DNA from: a bacterium
GTDB lineage: Bacteria > UBP6 > JAFGXH01
NCBI GenBank assembly: GCA_027064085.1
Contig: JAMOQH010000182.1
Coordinates: 1 to 64,000 of the forward strand
Direction of reading: 5' to 3'
Length of the DNA stretch: 64,000 nt
Part shown: positions 54,501-62,284 of the stretch, piece after piece
Layout: each line of letters starts with the position of its first letter
Numbering within the stretch: position 1 is the first letter of the stretch
Notes under the pieces: model-generated
What the model was told of the DNA's origin: nothing
What the model saw: only the letters and a program-made list of their open reading frames with translations
The model's database searches: none
Translations under genes and position numbers: made by a program

Positions 54501-54651
54501 ACACAGTCATAACAGTTGCAACTCTAATGGTAAAAGCAGGAAACTCTGATTGTGAAATAGATTTGAAAGTCATTAATCCTGCAACTATCACTATTACTAA
54601 TGCAATAACAGTGACTCTATTATTTTTTATTGCTAATTTAGTAAGTTTCAT
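51580..54651 (-). CDS. RND-family inner-membrane efflux pump, system 2
   Basis: A 1023-residue RND pump with the usual two large periplasmic loops and twelve helices. The fourth-helix motif reads LGMLVDNSIVVSES, so Asn replaces the second Asp of the classical DD pair; one Asp is kept, as in many relatives. The C-terminal GVISLSGIVINNANVLMDKI and TRLRPIFLTTLTTVGGLIPL are family blocks. It starts 1 nt after the adaptor stop. It is controlled from the TetR operators near 58157-58203. Confidence 0.93.
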   Translation of the reverse strand: MKLTKLAIKNNRVTVIALVIVIVAGLMTFKSISQSEFPAFTIRVATVMTVFPGATPEKIEKLVTDKLEKKIQEMPEIDFIKSESKAGVSIIYVNIKEDYKNMRPIWDTLRRKVNTVKTSLPKGIYGPFINDEFGEVFGTLISIKGKDFSYKELKDISDKVRNNLLNIKDVAKVKIIGEQKEKIFIEYNNEKLAKFNIPPLYIKKLLNQQNIITPGGSIELDNKKIIYLEPSGNFKNIEELKNTIVRLPNQKDVFFLKDLVDIKRGYVNPAKEKVHSSGEDSLILAISMRKGGNIINLGKDVKKTLKILKKDIPYGMDMDIMYFQPDIVSNSVNNFLINLIQSIVIVILILLILLGIKTGILVASMIPITIIMTFLAMYFFKLGINQVSLAALLIALGMLVDNSIVVSESILVQIKNGMSPYKAAVSSTKELYKPLLISSLITSSAFLPIFLADSKVGEYTSAIFKVVTITLLSSWLLSITIIPLLAIKLINPKKNKENKENYNNIIYKTYKKTLIWVLRNKLISLLIIFSLMGVAIYNATFIKKQFFPSSDAKNLTVKINMPALTSLNETEKVVSGIESLIKKELKVNKNRKNGVVSWISYIGESGPRYILSHNPKAPSTDFAFMLLNITDIKEFKHIKKVINNYSLKTYPDANIRVAATPLGVPVNYPVEIRVSGENEKEVQKIVKKIKNKLSKMNEISMITDNWGEKTLRFKIEINPVKAYHANISNFDIAISLQTALSGLKIDEYREGSNIITIDLKSINGKKLNINELRTINVFSTSGGKSIPLNQIANIKPYYGYSKIIRRNRYRTITVQADLKDGVVASVVNQKLRKYLNKLNSKLEYGYSASLAGEAAESDIANKSISEKLPIAGLIIILLLVLQFNSFRKPLILFTIVPLTIIGVVLGLRLTGASFGFMTLLGVISLSGIVINNANVLMDKIRLEIEELKSEPQKAIISASQTRLRPIFLTTLTTVGGLIPLWLGGGPLWESMSVSLIFGLSFATLITLIVVPLMYSILYRIKFN

Positions 54652-54652
54652 A

Positions 54653-55765
54653 CTACTCTCCTAAAACTCTAACTTTTAAGCCATCTTTCATTTTATTAAC
54701 ACCAGCGATAACAATTTTATCTCCTAGTTTTACTCCAGAAAATACTTCAAACCCTTTATTTGTTAATTTACCTAGTTTTACATGAGTTTTTTTTACCACA
54801 CCAATATTATTTTTTATATTTTTTATTATATATACATATTTTGATTGACTATCTTCATTAACAGCAAGGGTAGGTATAGTTATTTTATTTTTATTTCTTC
54901 TTTTATTTAAATTAATTTTTACTTTAGCAACCATACCCGTAAGGATTTTATTATTTGTGTTTTCAAGTTCTATAGTTACAGGAAAAAGGGGAGTGTTTAA
55001 TTTAGGAGAAACTCCGATTTTAGTAATTTTACCATTAAATGTTTTGTTCTTTAAGCTATTAAATTTAACTATAGTTTTCATTCCTAATTTAATTTTATTC
55101 ATTACTGTTTCAGGTATCCCAACTTCTACTTCTGTTTTTTTACCATAGTTTAATACGACAACAGGCATTCCTGCTGCAATATTTTCATTTTCCTTTTGTA
55201 AGATGTAAGCAATAACTCCATTATCAGGAGCTTTAATTGTAGCATACTTTAGTTGTAATTTTGCTTGTTTTATTTTATTTAAAATTGCACTTATACCTGT
55301 TTTTGAAACTTCGTACATAGTTAAAGCCTTTTCATAATCATTTTTAGAAACATTCTGTTCTTCATACAAAGCTTTTATTCTTTTATATGTTGATTCTGCA
55401 TTTTTTGCCTTTGCTTTTATATTTTTTAATGCAATGTTTGCTTCTCTTAATTTTAATTTATAAACTTCAGGATCAAGTTCAGCAATAATTTGTCCTTTTT
55501 TTACTTTATCGCCAAGTTTTACATATATTTTTTTGATATTTCCAGATATTTTAAAACTTATTTTAGCTTGTTCTTGTGGCATGGATATCCCGGAAAATGA
55601 TAAATCTTGATTTTCAGAGGAGCTTTTAATTGTATGATATTTAACGGGTCTTATCACCTCTTTATAGATTTTTATATCTTTCTTATTAGAACAGGAAATA
55701 AAAACTAATGAAACTAATACTAATATTGATAACTTTTGTATTTTTCTTAATTTACTATTATACAT
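54653..55765 (-). CDS. Periplasmic adaptor lipoprotein, system 2
   Basis: A 370-residue HlyD/AcrA-type adaptor with lipobox LVFISC. The first lipoyl half is VKLGDKVKKGQIIAELDPEVY, the alpha-hairpin is at about 95-165, the second half is ATIKAPDNGVIAYILQKENENIAAGMPV, then come a beta-barrel and a C-terminal GFEVFSGVKLGDKIVIAGVNKMKDGLKV (membrane-proximal domain). GGAGG precedes the ATG. It is the middle gene of the operon. Confidence 0.92.
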   Translation of the reverse strand: MYNSKLRKIQKLSILVLVSLVFISCSNKKDIKIYKEVIRPVKYHTIKSSSENQDLSFSGISMPQEQAKISFKISGNIKKIYVKLGDKVKKGQIIAELDPEVYKLKLREANIALKNIKAKAKNAESTYKRIKALYEEQNVSKNDYEKALTMYEVSKTGISAILNKIKQAKLQLKYATIKAPDNGVIAYILQKENENIAAGMPVVVLNYGKKTEVEVGIPETVMNKIKLGMKTIVKFNSLKNKTFNGKITKIGVSPKLNTPLFPVTIELENTNNKILTGMVAKVKINLNKRRNKNKITIPTLAVNEDSQSKYVYIIKNIKNNIGVVKKTHVKLGKLTNKGFEVFSGVKLGDKIVIAGVNKMKDGLKVRVLGE

Positions 55766-55783
55766 TTTTCCTCCTTTGATAAA

Positions 55784-58126
55784 TTATTTATTTAAAAAAC
55801 TGTTTATAATATTTTCATCATTTTGATGATATAGCTTAAAACCAGCTACTCTCTTAGCCTTCATTAAATTGATTATAAATTCATATTTTGAGTTTAAAAC
55901 TAACTCTTTGGCGATTAAATTATTGTTTTGTACATCTATTAGTTCTGTAATTGGTATTATTCCTTTTATGTATGCACTTTCAACAAGCTTTAAGCCTTTA
56001 TTTACTGAATTACTTGCATCTTCTGATAAATTTATTGAGATGTAGGAAGTTGCTACTTCTTCTATCATTGTTCTTATTTTTTGTTCTAACTCAGACATTA
56101 TTAATTGTTTATTTAAGTATAATTTTGATATTTTAGATTTTGTGATATTTTTCTCCGAAACTCTGCTATAATTATCAAATATAGGTAATGAAATATTTAG
56201 GCCAAGTTGCCACTCTAAATCGTTCAATTTGGGAATATTTTCTTTAATAACTGGAGCAAATGCTTCATATCCTTGTGGCAATTTTATTTCACTTTCGGGT
56301 GAATCTTTCCAAAATTTATAAGAGAGCTTTCCTTGAATTGCAACTGTTGGAAGAAAATAACTTTTATTAATAGAGTTTATTTGATTTTTATAAATTTTAT
56401 CAACTTGGTTAATTTCTTTTAATTCTATTGCATTTTTTAAACCTATTTTTACAAAATAATCTTTAAATTTCTTTAAATCAGATGAGTTTTTTAAATAATT
56501 ATCTAATTTTTTATATTTTTTAATCACTAATTCAATATTTAAATTATTTTCATCTATTTTAAATTTTGTTTCCATGCTTCTGTGTAAAAGCTTCATTAAT
56601 GCCATTTTTGCTATTTTTTCATTTGCTCTAACTTTTATTAATTTTTTCTTGTTTAAAGATATTTGAGTTTCCCATCTATATATATCTGAAAGTTTTCCCA
56701 TATTAGCTTTTTGTTTTGATTTTGCTATTTCCAAATGCATTTTACTTAATTTTAGATTTTCTCTTTGTATCTTCTTAAAAGTTCTAATTTTCATTAAATT
56801 TAAATATGTAATAGCTGTATCTAAAGCAATATTTTCTTTAATTTCTTCTATTTTATATTTATTTAATTTATGAACTTGTTTTTTTACATTAATATTTAAA
56901 TTAGCTTTCTCAGAAAAAATTAATTGTTGCAAAGTAATAGTTCCTATTACTGATTTTTGAGGAAATATACCAAAACTTGCCTTTGCTCTATTCTCATCAA
57001 TAATTGCTCCAGTTAAAGAAGCTGTTAAATTTGGTAAATAATTATTCCATGCTTTGTTAATTTCTTTTTTTGATATTTTTGATTCTTCTATTTTTACTAA
57101 AATATTAAGATTTTTTTCTACGGACTCTTTAATTGCATCATAAAAAGAAATTATTTCTAAATTATTTTCATTATTTATGGATTCATAATCAATTAGTATA
57201 TTGTAATCAAGTTTTATATTAAAAAAGTTCACTGCTTTTAAATTAACCATCAATTCCTTTTTTAAATTGAGTTTTTTATCTAAGTTACTAATTTTTTTAT
57301 TATCAATTATTATTTCCTTTATATCTAAAGCAATTCTTCTTGCTATTTTTATATCATTCCTATTTCTTTTAAAAAAGGCAATAGAATCATTATTTTTATT
57401 AAAACCAGTAAAAAATGGAATTTTATTGTCTTTTAAATAGTTTGTTAATTCATCTAATTTAGCCTTATTTAAATTGTTTATATCTGTTAAATAAACAGCT
57501 AGTTTATCTTTAGGTTTTGAAACTCCTTTCATAAATTCTGATATACCAATAATTTCGAATTGATAATCTGGACTTTTATTAATTTCTTTAAAGAAAATCT
57601 TTATTTGAGGATTTAGACTTAGGTAATTATCATCAAGTAGTATATTAATTTTTTTGTAATGATAAATTTTAAAAAATAGTTCTAAATCATTGTATATATT
57701 ATATGAAAAATCTATATAAGTCATATTTTTTTTGTTTTCTATTTTTTGAATATTAGAACTAACTATTGATGATATAATAGTTGGTTTTAGGTATTCTTTT
57801 TTTTGTGATATTACAGTAGATGAAATAAAACCTAAACTTATTATTAAATCGATATTCTCATTTTTTGTAAATTCATCATATTTTTTATTAATTTCTTCTT
57901 TTTTATTTGAATAAAAAATATTTTTTCTATTAAAATTTATTTTTAAATTTTTATTATCTATTAAATCATTTGTTTCTTTTAATATCAATTTTAATAAATT
58001 CCTATTTTCTATATTTTTAGAATCAAGAATTACCGCAATATTGAAATTTTTAATATGTTGATCTCCTAATACACTTAAAGGAATCATCATTATTACTATG
58101 ATAGTAATTAAATTTTTCTTTAACAT
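55784..58126 (-). CDS. Fusion: periplasmic-binding-protein-like domain plus TolC channel, system 2
   Basis: A 780-residue protein, about 350 residues longer than a normal TolC. After the signal peptide (LITIIVIMMIPLSVLG), residues about 25-320 show a type-1 periplasmic-binding fold like that of ABC_sub_bind proteins (FNIAVILDSKNIENRNLLKL, NIDLIISLGFISSTVISQK, KPTIISSIVSSN, YKKINILLDDNYL, KLAVYLTDINN, IPFFTGFNKNND). Residues about 330-780 are a TolC-type outer-membrane protein (FYDAIKESVEKNLNI, LPNLTASLTG, LSKMHLEIAKSKQKANMGKLSDIYRWE, VESAYIKGIIPITELIDVQNN). The ATG at 58126 follows GGAGG. It is the first gene of operon 2. Confidence 0.85.
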   Translation of the reverse strand: MLKKNLITIIVIMMIPLSVLGDQHIKNFNIAVILDSKNIENRNLLKLILKETNDLIDNKNLKINFNRKNIFYSNKKEEINKKYDEFTKNENIDLIISLGFISSTVISQKKEYLKPTIISSIVSSNIQKIENKKNMTYIDFSYNIYNDLELFFKIYHYKKINILLDDNYLSLNPQIKIFFKEINKSPDYQFEIIGISEFMKGVSKPKDKLAVYLTDINNLNKAKLDELTNYLKDNKIPFFTGFNKNNDSIAFFKRNRNDIKIARRIALDIKEIIIDNKKISNLDKKLNLKKELMVNLKAVNFFNIKLDYNILIDYESINNENNLEIISFYDAIKESVEKNLNILVKIEESKISKKEINKAWNNYLPNLTASLTGAIIDENRAKASFGIFPQKSVIGTITLQQLIFSEKANLNINVKKQVHKLNKYKIEEIKENIALDTAITYLNLMKIRTFKKIQRENLKLSKMHLEIAKSKQKANMGKLSDIYRWETQISLNKKKLIKVRANEKIAKMALMKLLHRSMETKFKIDENNLNIELVIKKYKKLDNYLKNSSDLKKFKDYFVKIGLKNAIELKEINQVDKIYKNQINSINKSYFLPTVAIQGKLSYKFWKDSPESEIKLPQGYEAFAPVIKENIPKLNDLEWQLGLNISLPIFDNYSRVSEKNITKSKISKLYLNKQLIMSELEQKIRTMIEEVATSYISINLSEDASNSVNKGLKLVESAYIKGIIPITELIDVQNNNLIAKELVLNSKYEFIINLMKAKRVAGFKLYHQNDENIINSFLNK

Positions 58127-58156
58127 TTTAACCTCCATTTAAAAAATTTAAAGATT

Positions 58157-58173
58157 ATAGAATTATATTCTAT
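58157..58173. promoter_or_regulatory. TetR operator O1 of efflux operon 2
   Basis: ATAGAAT-TAT-ATTCTAT, a 17-bp palindrome. Together with O2 it forms a perfect 25-bp inverted repeat (58153-58177 and 58183-58207). O1 lies downstream of the -10 box. The same ATAGAAT-N3-ATTCTAT site occurs ahead of the TetR gene. Confidence 0.75.
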
Positions 58174-58186
58174 AGAATCTCGTTCT

Positions 58187-58203
58187 ATAGAATATAATTC
58201 TAT
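58187..58203. promoter_or_regulatory. TetR operator O2, over the -10 box
   Basis: ATAGAAT-ATA-ATTCTAT. Its centre is 30 bp from that of O1, about three helical turns, so two dimers could bind on one face. It covers the -10 of the minus-strand promoter. Confidence 0.75.
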
Positions 58204-58218
58204 AATCAAAAAAGTCAA
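58191..58218 (-). promoter_or_regulatory. Promoter of efflux operon 2
   Basis: On the minus strand TTGACT (58218-58213) and TATATT (58196-58191) are 16 bp apart. The -10 is inside operator O2, so repression by blocking polymerase is expected. Confidence 0.7.
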
Positions 58219-58303
58219 GCATTTTTTTTATATATTTAAAAGTTATACTCTGTTATCATAGATTTTAGGCTTTTATTTGTTTGTATAATTGATTAAATAA
58301 TAA

Positions 58304-58927
58304 TTACTCAGGAATTTTTATTGACTTTAAAAATACTAAGTTTTCTTCTATTTCTTCTTTGGTAATATTTAATGACATTAAAACCCATTTTACCATTACT
58401 TCAAGCATATTATCTACAGATCGATCAAATTCACCTAAATAGAATCCTTCGGCAAGGCCGATAAATATACTTTTATAAAGAGTAGGAAATATATCCACTA
58501 TCTCTATAAATTCATTATTAAAGATTCTTTTATGTGATTCATCTTTAAATTTATTTAATTCTATAATATGATTTTTTATTTTTTCAGATGTAATTTTTCT
58601 TATTGCAGGAAAAGATGCACCCATTAAATATAATTGAATTACATCTTTATTTGTTAAAATATCTAAAGAATGTACATAAATAATTGTTGAAATTCTTTTT
58701 ATTAAATTATTAATTTTATATTTTTTTATTAAATTGGCAACCTTTAAATCACCTTTTTCAGAATCTTTTTTTATAATCTCTGCTAAAATTGTTTCTTTAT
58801 TTTTATAATAAAAATAACAATTTCCAATAGAAGTATTTGCATCTTTAACTATATCTTTTAGCGTTGTTTTTGAGTATCCATTTTCTAAAAATAGTTTTCT
58901 TGCAGAAGAAAGTATATTTTCTTTCAT
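58304..58927 (-). CDS. TetR-family repressor of efflux operon 2
   Basis: A 207-residue protein. Residues 1-50 form the TetR HTH (ILSSARKLFLENGYSKTTLKDIV, then NTSIGNCYFYYKNKETILAEII). The remainder is the helical ligand domain. It lies upstream of the efflux genes in the same direction, with its own operator at 58946-58962, so it should repress both itself and the pump until a ligand, probably a pump substrate, binds. GGAG precedes the ATG. Confidence 0.92.
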   Translation of the reverse strand: MKENILSSARKLFLENGYSKTTLKDIVKDANTSIGNCYFYYKNKETILAEIIKKDSEKGDLKVANLIKKYKINNLIKRISTIIYVHSLDILTNKDVIQLYLMGASFPAIRKITSEKIKNHIIELNKFKDESHKRIFNNEFIEIVDIFPTLYKSIFIGLAEGFYLGEFDRSVDNMLEVMVKWVLMSLNITKEEIEENLVFLKSIKIPE

Positions 58928-58945
58928 AATAACTCCAAATAATAA

Positions 58946-58962
58946 ATAGAATCATATTCTAT
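58946..58962. promoter_or_regulatory. TetR operator O3 at the repressor gene
   Basis: ATAGAAT-CAT-ATTCTAT, with arms identical to those of O1 and O2. It lies just downstream of the TetR gene's -10 box and before its ATG. Confidence 0.75.
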
Positions 58963-58967
58963 TCATC

Positions 58968-58997
58968 ATAATATATATTTTAATTTAATTATGTCAA
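58968..58997 (-). promoter_or_regulatory. Promoter of the TetR gene
   Basis: On the minus strand TTGACA (58997-58992) and TATTAT (58973-58968) are 18 bp apart. O3 lies at the expected start site, which supports autoregulation. Confidence 0.6.
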
Positions 58998-59107
58998 GTT
59001 AAAATTAAAGATTGATTATAGTCAATGAAAGTTCTATAAAGAATTAGTAATATAAAATACAAACTTATAGTTTGTGTTTTATGGATAATTTTATTATAGT
59101 AGGAAAT

Positions 59108-59587
59108 ATGAATATAATTTTATGGATATTAACAACTGTTTTGCTTTTGCTATCTTTCTTTAAAGATAAAAAGAAAACTGTTATAGCATTAAAAAAAGCT
59201 AGTAAAAAGATGTTGAATATGAGTACATTATTCTTTTTTGTAATGGCATTGTTTTCTTTAGCAATAGCTTTTCTTCCTCCAGAGTTGTTACATAACTATA
59301 TAGGTAAAGACTCAGGATTAAAAGGAGTTTTTATTGCATTGGGTTTTGGTTCTATTTCTGTAATGCCAGGGTTTGTTGCCTTTCCACTAGCAGCAACATT
59401 AAAAATGCAAGGTATTCCTTATTATGTAATAGGAGCTTTCACTATATCTTTAATGACTGTTGGTTTTGTAACTTTCCCATTAGAAAAGAAATTTTTAGGG
59501 GCTAGAGTTGCAGTTATTAGAAATATTTTATCTTTAGTTGTAACTATTATTGCTGCAATAATTATAAAAATAGTATTTGGAGAATAA
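59108..59587 (+). CDS. Half-size permease (ArsP/DUF318-like), part A
   Basis: A 159-residue protein with four to five helices. KKASKKMLNMSTLFFFVMALFSLAIAFLPPELL and IGKDSGLKGVFIALGFGSISVMPGFVAFPLAATL resemble half of an ArsP-type permease (COG0701), which is normally one protein of about 320 residues. The ATG at 59108 follows AGGAAAT. The second half is encoded by the next gene. Relatives export organoarsenicals or other small metal-organic compounds; the substrate here is unknown. Confidence 0.8.
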   Translation: MNIILWILTTVLLLLSFFKDKKKTVIALKKASKKMLNMSTLFFFVMALFSLAIAFLPPELLHNYIGKDSGLKGVFIALGFGSISVMPGFVAFPLAATLKMQGIPYYVIGAFTISLMTVGFVTFPLEKKFLGARVAVIRNILSLVVTIIAAIIIKIVFGE

Positions 59588-59588
59588 C

Positions 59589-60170
59589 ATGAAGGAAGTT
59601 TCTCAAAATAGTAAGAATGAACAATCAATTTATTCCAGTTCTAAGAAAAAAAGAAAAAAGAAATATATATTAATATTATTTATTATCTTTTTTTTAGGAT
59701 TTATAATTTACTCTTATCTTAATAATTTTCAAGAAGGTCAAAAAACAGGAAAGATATTTTTTCATACCCTATATGAAATGCTTAAAATTTTACCATTTGC
59801 ATTTATTCTAATTGGATTATTTGAAGTTTGGGTAAAAAAAGAAACAGTAATTAAACATTTGGGAGATAATAGTGGCTTAAAAGGATATTTCTGGGTATTA
59901 ATCTTAGCGAGTTTCACTGTTGGAGGACTTTTTACAGCTTTTCCTCTTGCCGAATCCTTAAGGAAAAAGGGGGCTTCTCTAAAAGTAATATTTGCATATT
60001 TAGGTTTTGCAGGTATAGTTAGAATACCAATGACAATTTTTGAAATCAGTTTCTTAGGGCTTCCTTTTACAGTAACAAGACTTAGCATAACTATTCCATT
60101 GTTTTTATTAATTGGTGTTTTTATAGGCAGTATCTTAAACAAAAAGGATTTTCATTTTAATCAAGGGTAG
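59589..60170 (+). CDS. Half-size permease (ArsP/DUF318-like), part B
   Basis: A 193-residue protein. After a charged N-terminus come helices IILFIIFFLGFIIYSYL, IFFHTLYEMLKILPFAFILIGLFEVWV and others. LGDNSGLKGYFWVLILASFTVGGLFTAFPLAESL mirrors the DSGLKG...FPLA block of part A. The paired blocks suggest that the two proteins form a heterodimer equivalent to one full permease. The ATG at 59589 lies behind GGAG, and part A's stop lies 1 nt before it. Confidence 0.8.
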   Translation: MKEVSQNSKNEQSIYSSSKKKRKKKYILILFIIFFLGFIIYSYLNNFQEGQKTGKIFFHTLYEMLKILPFAFILIGLFEVWVKKETVIKHLGDNSGLKGYFWVLILASFTVGGLFTAFPLAESLRKKGASLKVIFAYLGFAGIVRIPMTIFEISFLGLPFTVTRLSITIPLFLLIGVFIGSILNKKDFHFNQG

Positions 60171-60172
60171 AT

Positions 60173-60370
60173 TTAATACAAATTTTTATCAATTTTTCCA
60201 TCGGGTAGCATATTATCAGGATGATAAATACCATGTTCTTCTTTATAATATCTAACACAATTATTCCAATTATTTTTACAATAATCATTAACCCAGTGTT
60301 TATCTAGTTTCCCTTCCTGAGTAAAATAATTAATAGGGCAAACATAAAACCACTTACATTCAGTTTTCAT
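60173..60370 (-). CDS. Small four-Cys protein (65 residues)
   Basis: Four cysteines (Cys5, Cys11, Cys31, Cys38) in CKWFYVC and CKNNWNNC suggest a metal site. FTQEGKLDKHWVNDYCKNNW, CVRYYKEEHG and the ending HPDNMLPDGKID look conserved. I have seen this kind of protein in anaerobes but know no function. It lies next to the split permease, on the other strand, and 14 bp downstream of the radical SAM gene, with which it may be co-transcribed. AGAGG precedes the ATG. Confidence 0.7.
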   Translation of the reverse strand: MKTECKWFYVCPINYFTQEGKLDKHWVNDYCKNNWNNCVRYYKEEHGIYHPDNMLPDGKIDKNLY

Positions 60371-60384
60371 TTTTATTACCTCTT

Positions 60385-61323
60385 TTACTTATTAACTAGC
60401 TGATAAAAAGTTCCTCTATCTTGCTTAATTGCTTCAATTTTATTATTTTTCTCCAATACTCCTAAATATTTATTTATTTCATTAATGTGTAATCCTAATA
60501 AATTATGTAAATCATTTAATGTTGCAGGTCTTCTTGAAATCATATTTAGTATTTTATTTTCTATATCATCATTATATGAAGAAATATTAACCCTCTCAGG
60601 AGGATTTGCAATTATTTCGATATTGGCTAAATTCCATAATTTAACAACTTCATGTAGTTCAGTTTTGGTTAATGCTTTTAAATTTGAAATAACTCCCGGT
60701 CTATCTAATGTATTTAATTGTATTTTATCAGGCTTTATTCTTAAAATCGCATCTTTAATTAATAAAAGCTCTTTCTTACTATCATTATAATCTTTTAATA
60801 AAAATATTTCTAACCAAATTTGCCCCTTATATTCATTTCTCAAACTAACTAATCCTTTGATATAAGTTTCTAAATTTAATTTTTTAATAGGTCTATCAAT
60901 TTTCCTAAAAATCTTATCACTTCCTGCATCTAAAGATGGCAATATTACATCAACATCTAATATTTCCTTTCTTAAGGCATCATCATATAGTAAGGTTCCA
61001 TTTGTTAATAAGGCTAATTTTACATTTCTATAATTATTTTTTATATATTTTATTATCTTTCCTATGTATATATTTAGAGTTGGTTCTCCACTTCCAGAAA
61101 ATGTAATATAATCTAATTTAGGAGAATTTTTCATAAAATCAGTTAATTCTTCAATAATTTCATCAAATTTAATATATTCTTCTCTTTGTATTGTTAAATT
61201 TGTAGTTTTACCTACTTCACAATATACACAATTTAAAGAACATACTTTTTTAGGAACTAAATCAATCCCTAAAGAAACCCCTAATCTTCTAGAAGGAACA
61301 GGACCAAAAAGATATTTATACAT
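60385..61323 (-). CDS. Radical SAM protein (COG0731-like) with C-terminal winged helix
   Basis: A 312-residue protein. MYKYLFGPVPSRRLGVSLGID is the family opening. The Fe-S motif is CSLNCVYC (CxxxCxxC). ITFSGSGEPTLN and LALLTNGTLLYD are the SAM-binding strands. The last 65 residues form a winged-helix-like unit (MISRRPATLNDLHNLLGLHINEINKYLGVLEKNNKIEAI). The ATG at 61323 follows GGAGGG and matches the family start. The reaction is unknown; distant relatives modify tRNA or other small molecules. Confidence 0.88.
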   Translation of the reverse strand: MYKYLFGPVPSRRLGVSLGIDLVPKKVCSLNCVYCEVGKTTNLTIQREEYIKFDEIIEELTDFMKNSPKLDYITFSGSGEPTLNIYIGKIIKYIKNNYRNVKLALLTNGTLLYDDALRKEILDVDVILPSLDAGSDKIFRKIDRPIKKLNLETYIKGLVSLRNEYKGQIWLEIFLLKDYNDSKKELLLIKDAILRIKPDKIQLNTLDRPGVISNLKALTKTELHEVVKLWNLANIEIIANPPERVNISSYNDDIENKILNMISRRPATLNDLHNLLGLHINEINKYLGVLEKNNKIEAIKQDRGTFYQLVNK

Positions 61324-61496
61324 AACACCCTCCAATAAGTTTTTAACGATACTACTAGAGCTTAATTTTTTCAAGGATTATTTTTATTATGAGAAATGGA
61401 AAATATATTGTTGTATATATTGTATGATAATAAAATTATAGATAAAAATTTATATTTTATTAAAATTTGTTTTAAATAAACACATGAGGTATCAAA

Positions 61497-62249
61497 ATGA
61501 ACAATAAATTATTATTTAGAAATAAATACAGAATTCCATCAACAAGATTAATTGGTTGGGATTATTCGTCAGAAGGAATTTATTTTATAACGATAAATAC
61601 CAAATATGGTATTAATTATTTTGGAAAAATAATTAATAAAAAAATGTATTTAAATGATATTGGTAAAATTATAAAAAAATATTGGTACGAAATCCCAAAT
61701 CATTTTTCAAATATAAAATTAGATGAATTCATAATAATGCCAGATCATATTCATGGAATTATAATAATCCGTAGAGACGATGGCACTGCCTCGTCTCTGA
61801 ATAATAAAAAGAATATCAATATCAAAGATAATATTGAGAATAAAAAGAATATCAATATCAAAGATAATATTGAGAATAAAAAGAATATCAATATCAAAGA
61901 TAATATTGAGAATAAAAAGAATATTAATAATAAAGATAATATTAATAATAAAGATATTAAAGATAATAAAGATATTAAAGATAATATCAATATCAAAGAG
62001 AATAATAATATTTATCAAAATATTAATATGAGACAAGGCAATGCCTTGTCTGTACGGGGGGTGGGTGGATCTATTTCTGCAATAATAGGATCATATAAAT
62101 CAATTTGTACCAAAAAAATAAATAAATTTTATCCTAAAATTTATTTTAAATGGCATTCTAGATTTTATGATAGAATTATAAGAAATGAAAAAGAGCTATA
62201 TAATGTAAGAAATTATATAATTAATAATCCCATTAATTATATAAAATAG
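61497..62249 (+). CDS. REP-associated tyrosine transposase with internal low-complexity insert
   Basis: A 250-residue RAYT. The opening RNKYRIPSTRLIGWDYSSEGIYFITINT and the HUH motif HIH in MPDHIHGIIII are typical, as are KWHSRFYDRIIRNEKELYNVRNYI (Tyr candidate) and the end IINNPINY. Between residues about 102 and 178 lies an Asn/Lys/Ile repeat (NKKNINIKDNIE, three full copies), bounded on both sides by REP-type palindromes inside the coding DNA. The insert keeps the frame, and the two functional halves are intact. GAGG precedes the ATG. Confidence 0.85.
   Translation: MNNKLLFRNKYRIPSTRLIGWDYSSEGIYFITINTKYGINYFGKIINKKMYLNDIGKIIKKYWYEIPNHFSNIKLDEFIIMPDHIHGIIIIRRDDGTASSLNNKKNINIKDNIENKKNINIKDNIENKKNINIKDNIENKKNINNKDNINNKDIKDNKDIKDNINIKENNNIYQNINMRQGNALSVRGVGGSISAIIGSYKSICTKKINKFYPKIYFKWHSRFYDRIIRNEKELYNVRNYIINNPINYIK
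61773..61798. repeat. REP-type palindrome inside the transposase gene, left
   Basis: AGAGACGA (61773-61780) and TCGTCTCT (61791-61798) are the arms, with GGCA-C-TGCC inside. It reads as a near copy of the common REP word GAGACRAGGCA. Confidence 0.7.
61803..61946 (+). repeat. 36-bp tandem repeat inside the transposase gene
   Basis: Units of 36 bp start at 61803, 61839 and 61875, with a diverged fourth at 61911, after which the pattern decays into shorter AT-rich repeats up to about 62025. The period is a multiple of 3, so copy-number change does not break the frame. Confidence 0.85.
62031..62051. repeat. REP-type palindrome inside the transposase gene, right
   Basis: AGACAAGGC-AAT-GCCTTGTCT: 9-bp arms with a 3-nt loop, followed by GTACGGGGGG. 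It is closely related in sequence to the left palindrome. Confidence 0.75.
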
Positions 62250-62284
62250 ATTTGATATTAATGATTATTTTAAATTAAAAAATC

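Noticed and set aside
51580-54651. Loss of function of the second RND pump because of Asn in VDN
   Set aside because: The D-to-N form LVDNSIVV is common among otherwise normal RND proteins and one Asp remains, so I do not call it inactive.
61803-62025. CRISPR array or satellite DNA outside genes
   Set aside because: The 36-bp units abut without spacers and lie in frame inside a transposase gene.
61719-62036. Ile/Leu/Phe-rich minus-strand frames resembling membrane proteins
   Set aside because: They are shadows of the AT-rich tandem repeat in the transposase gene.
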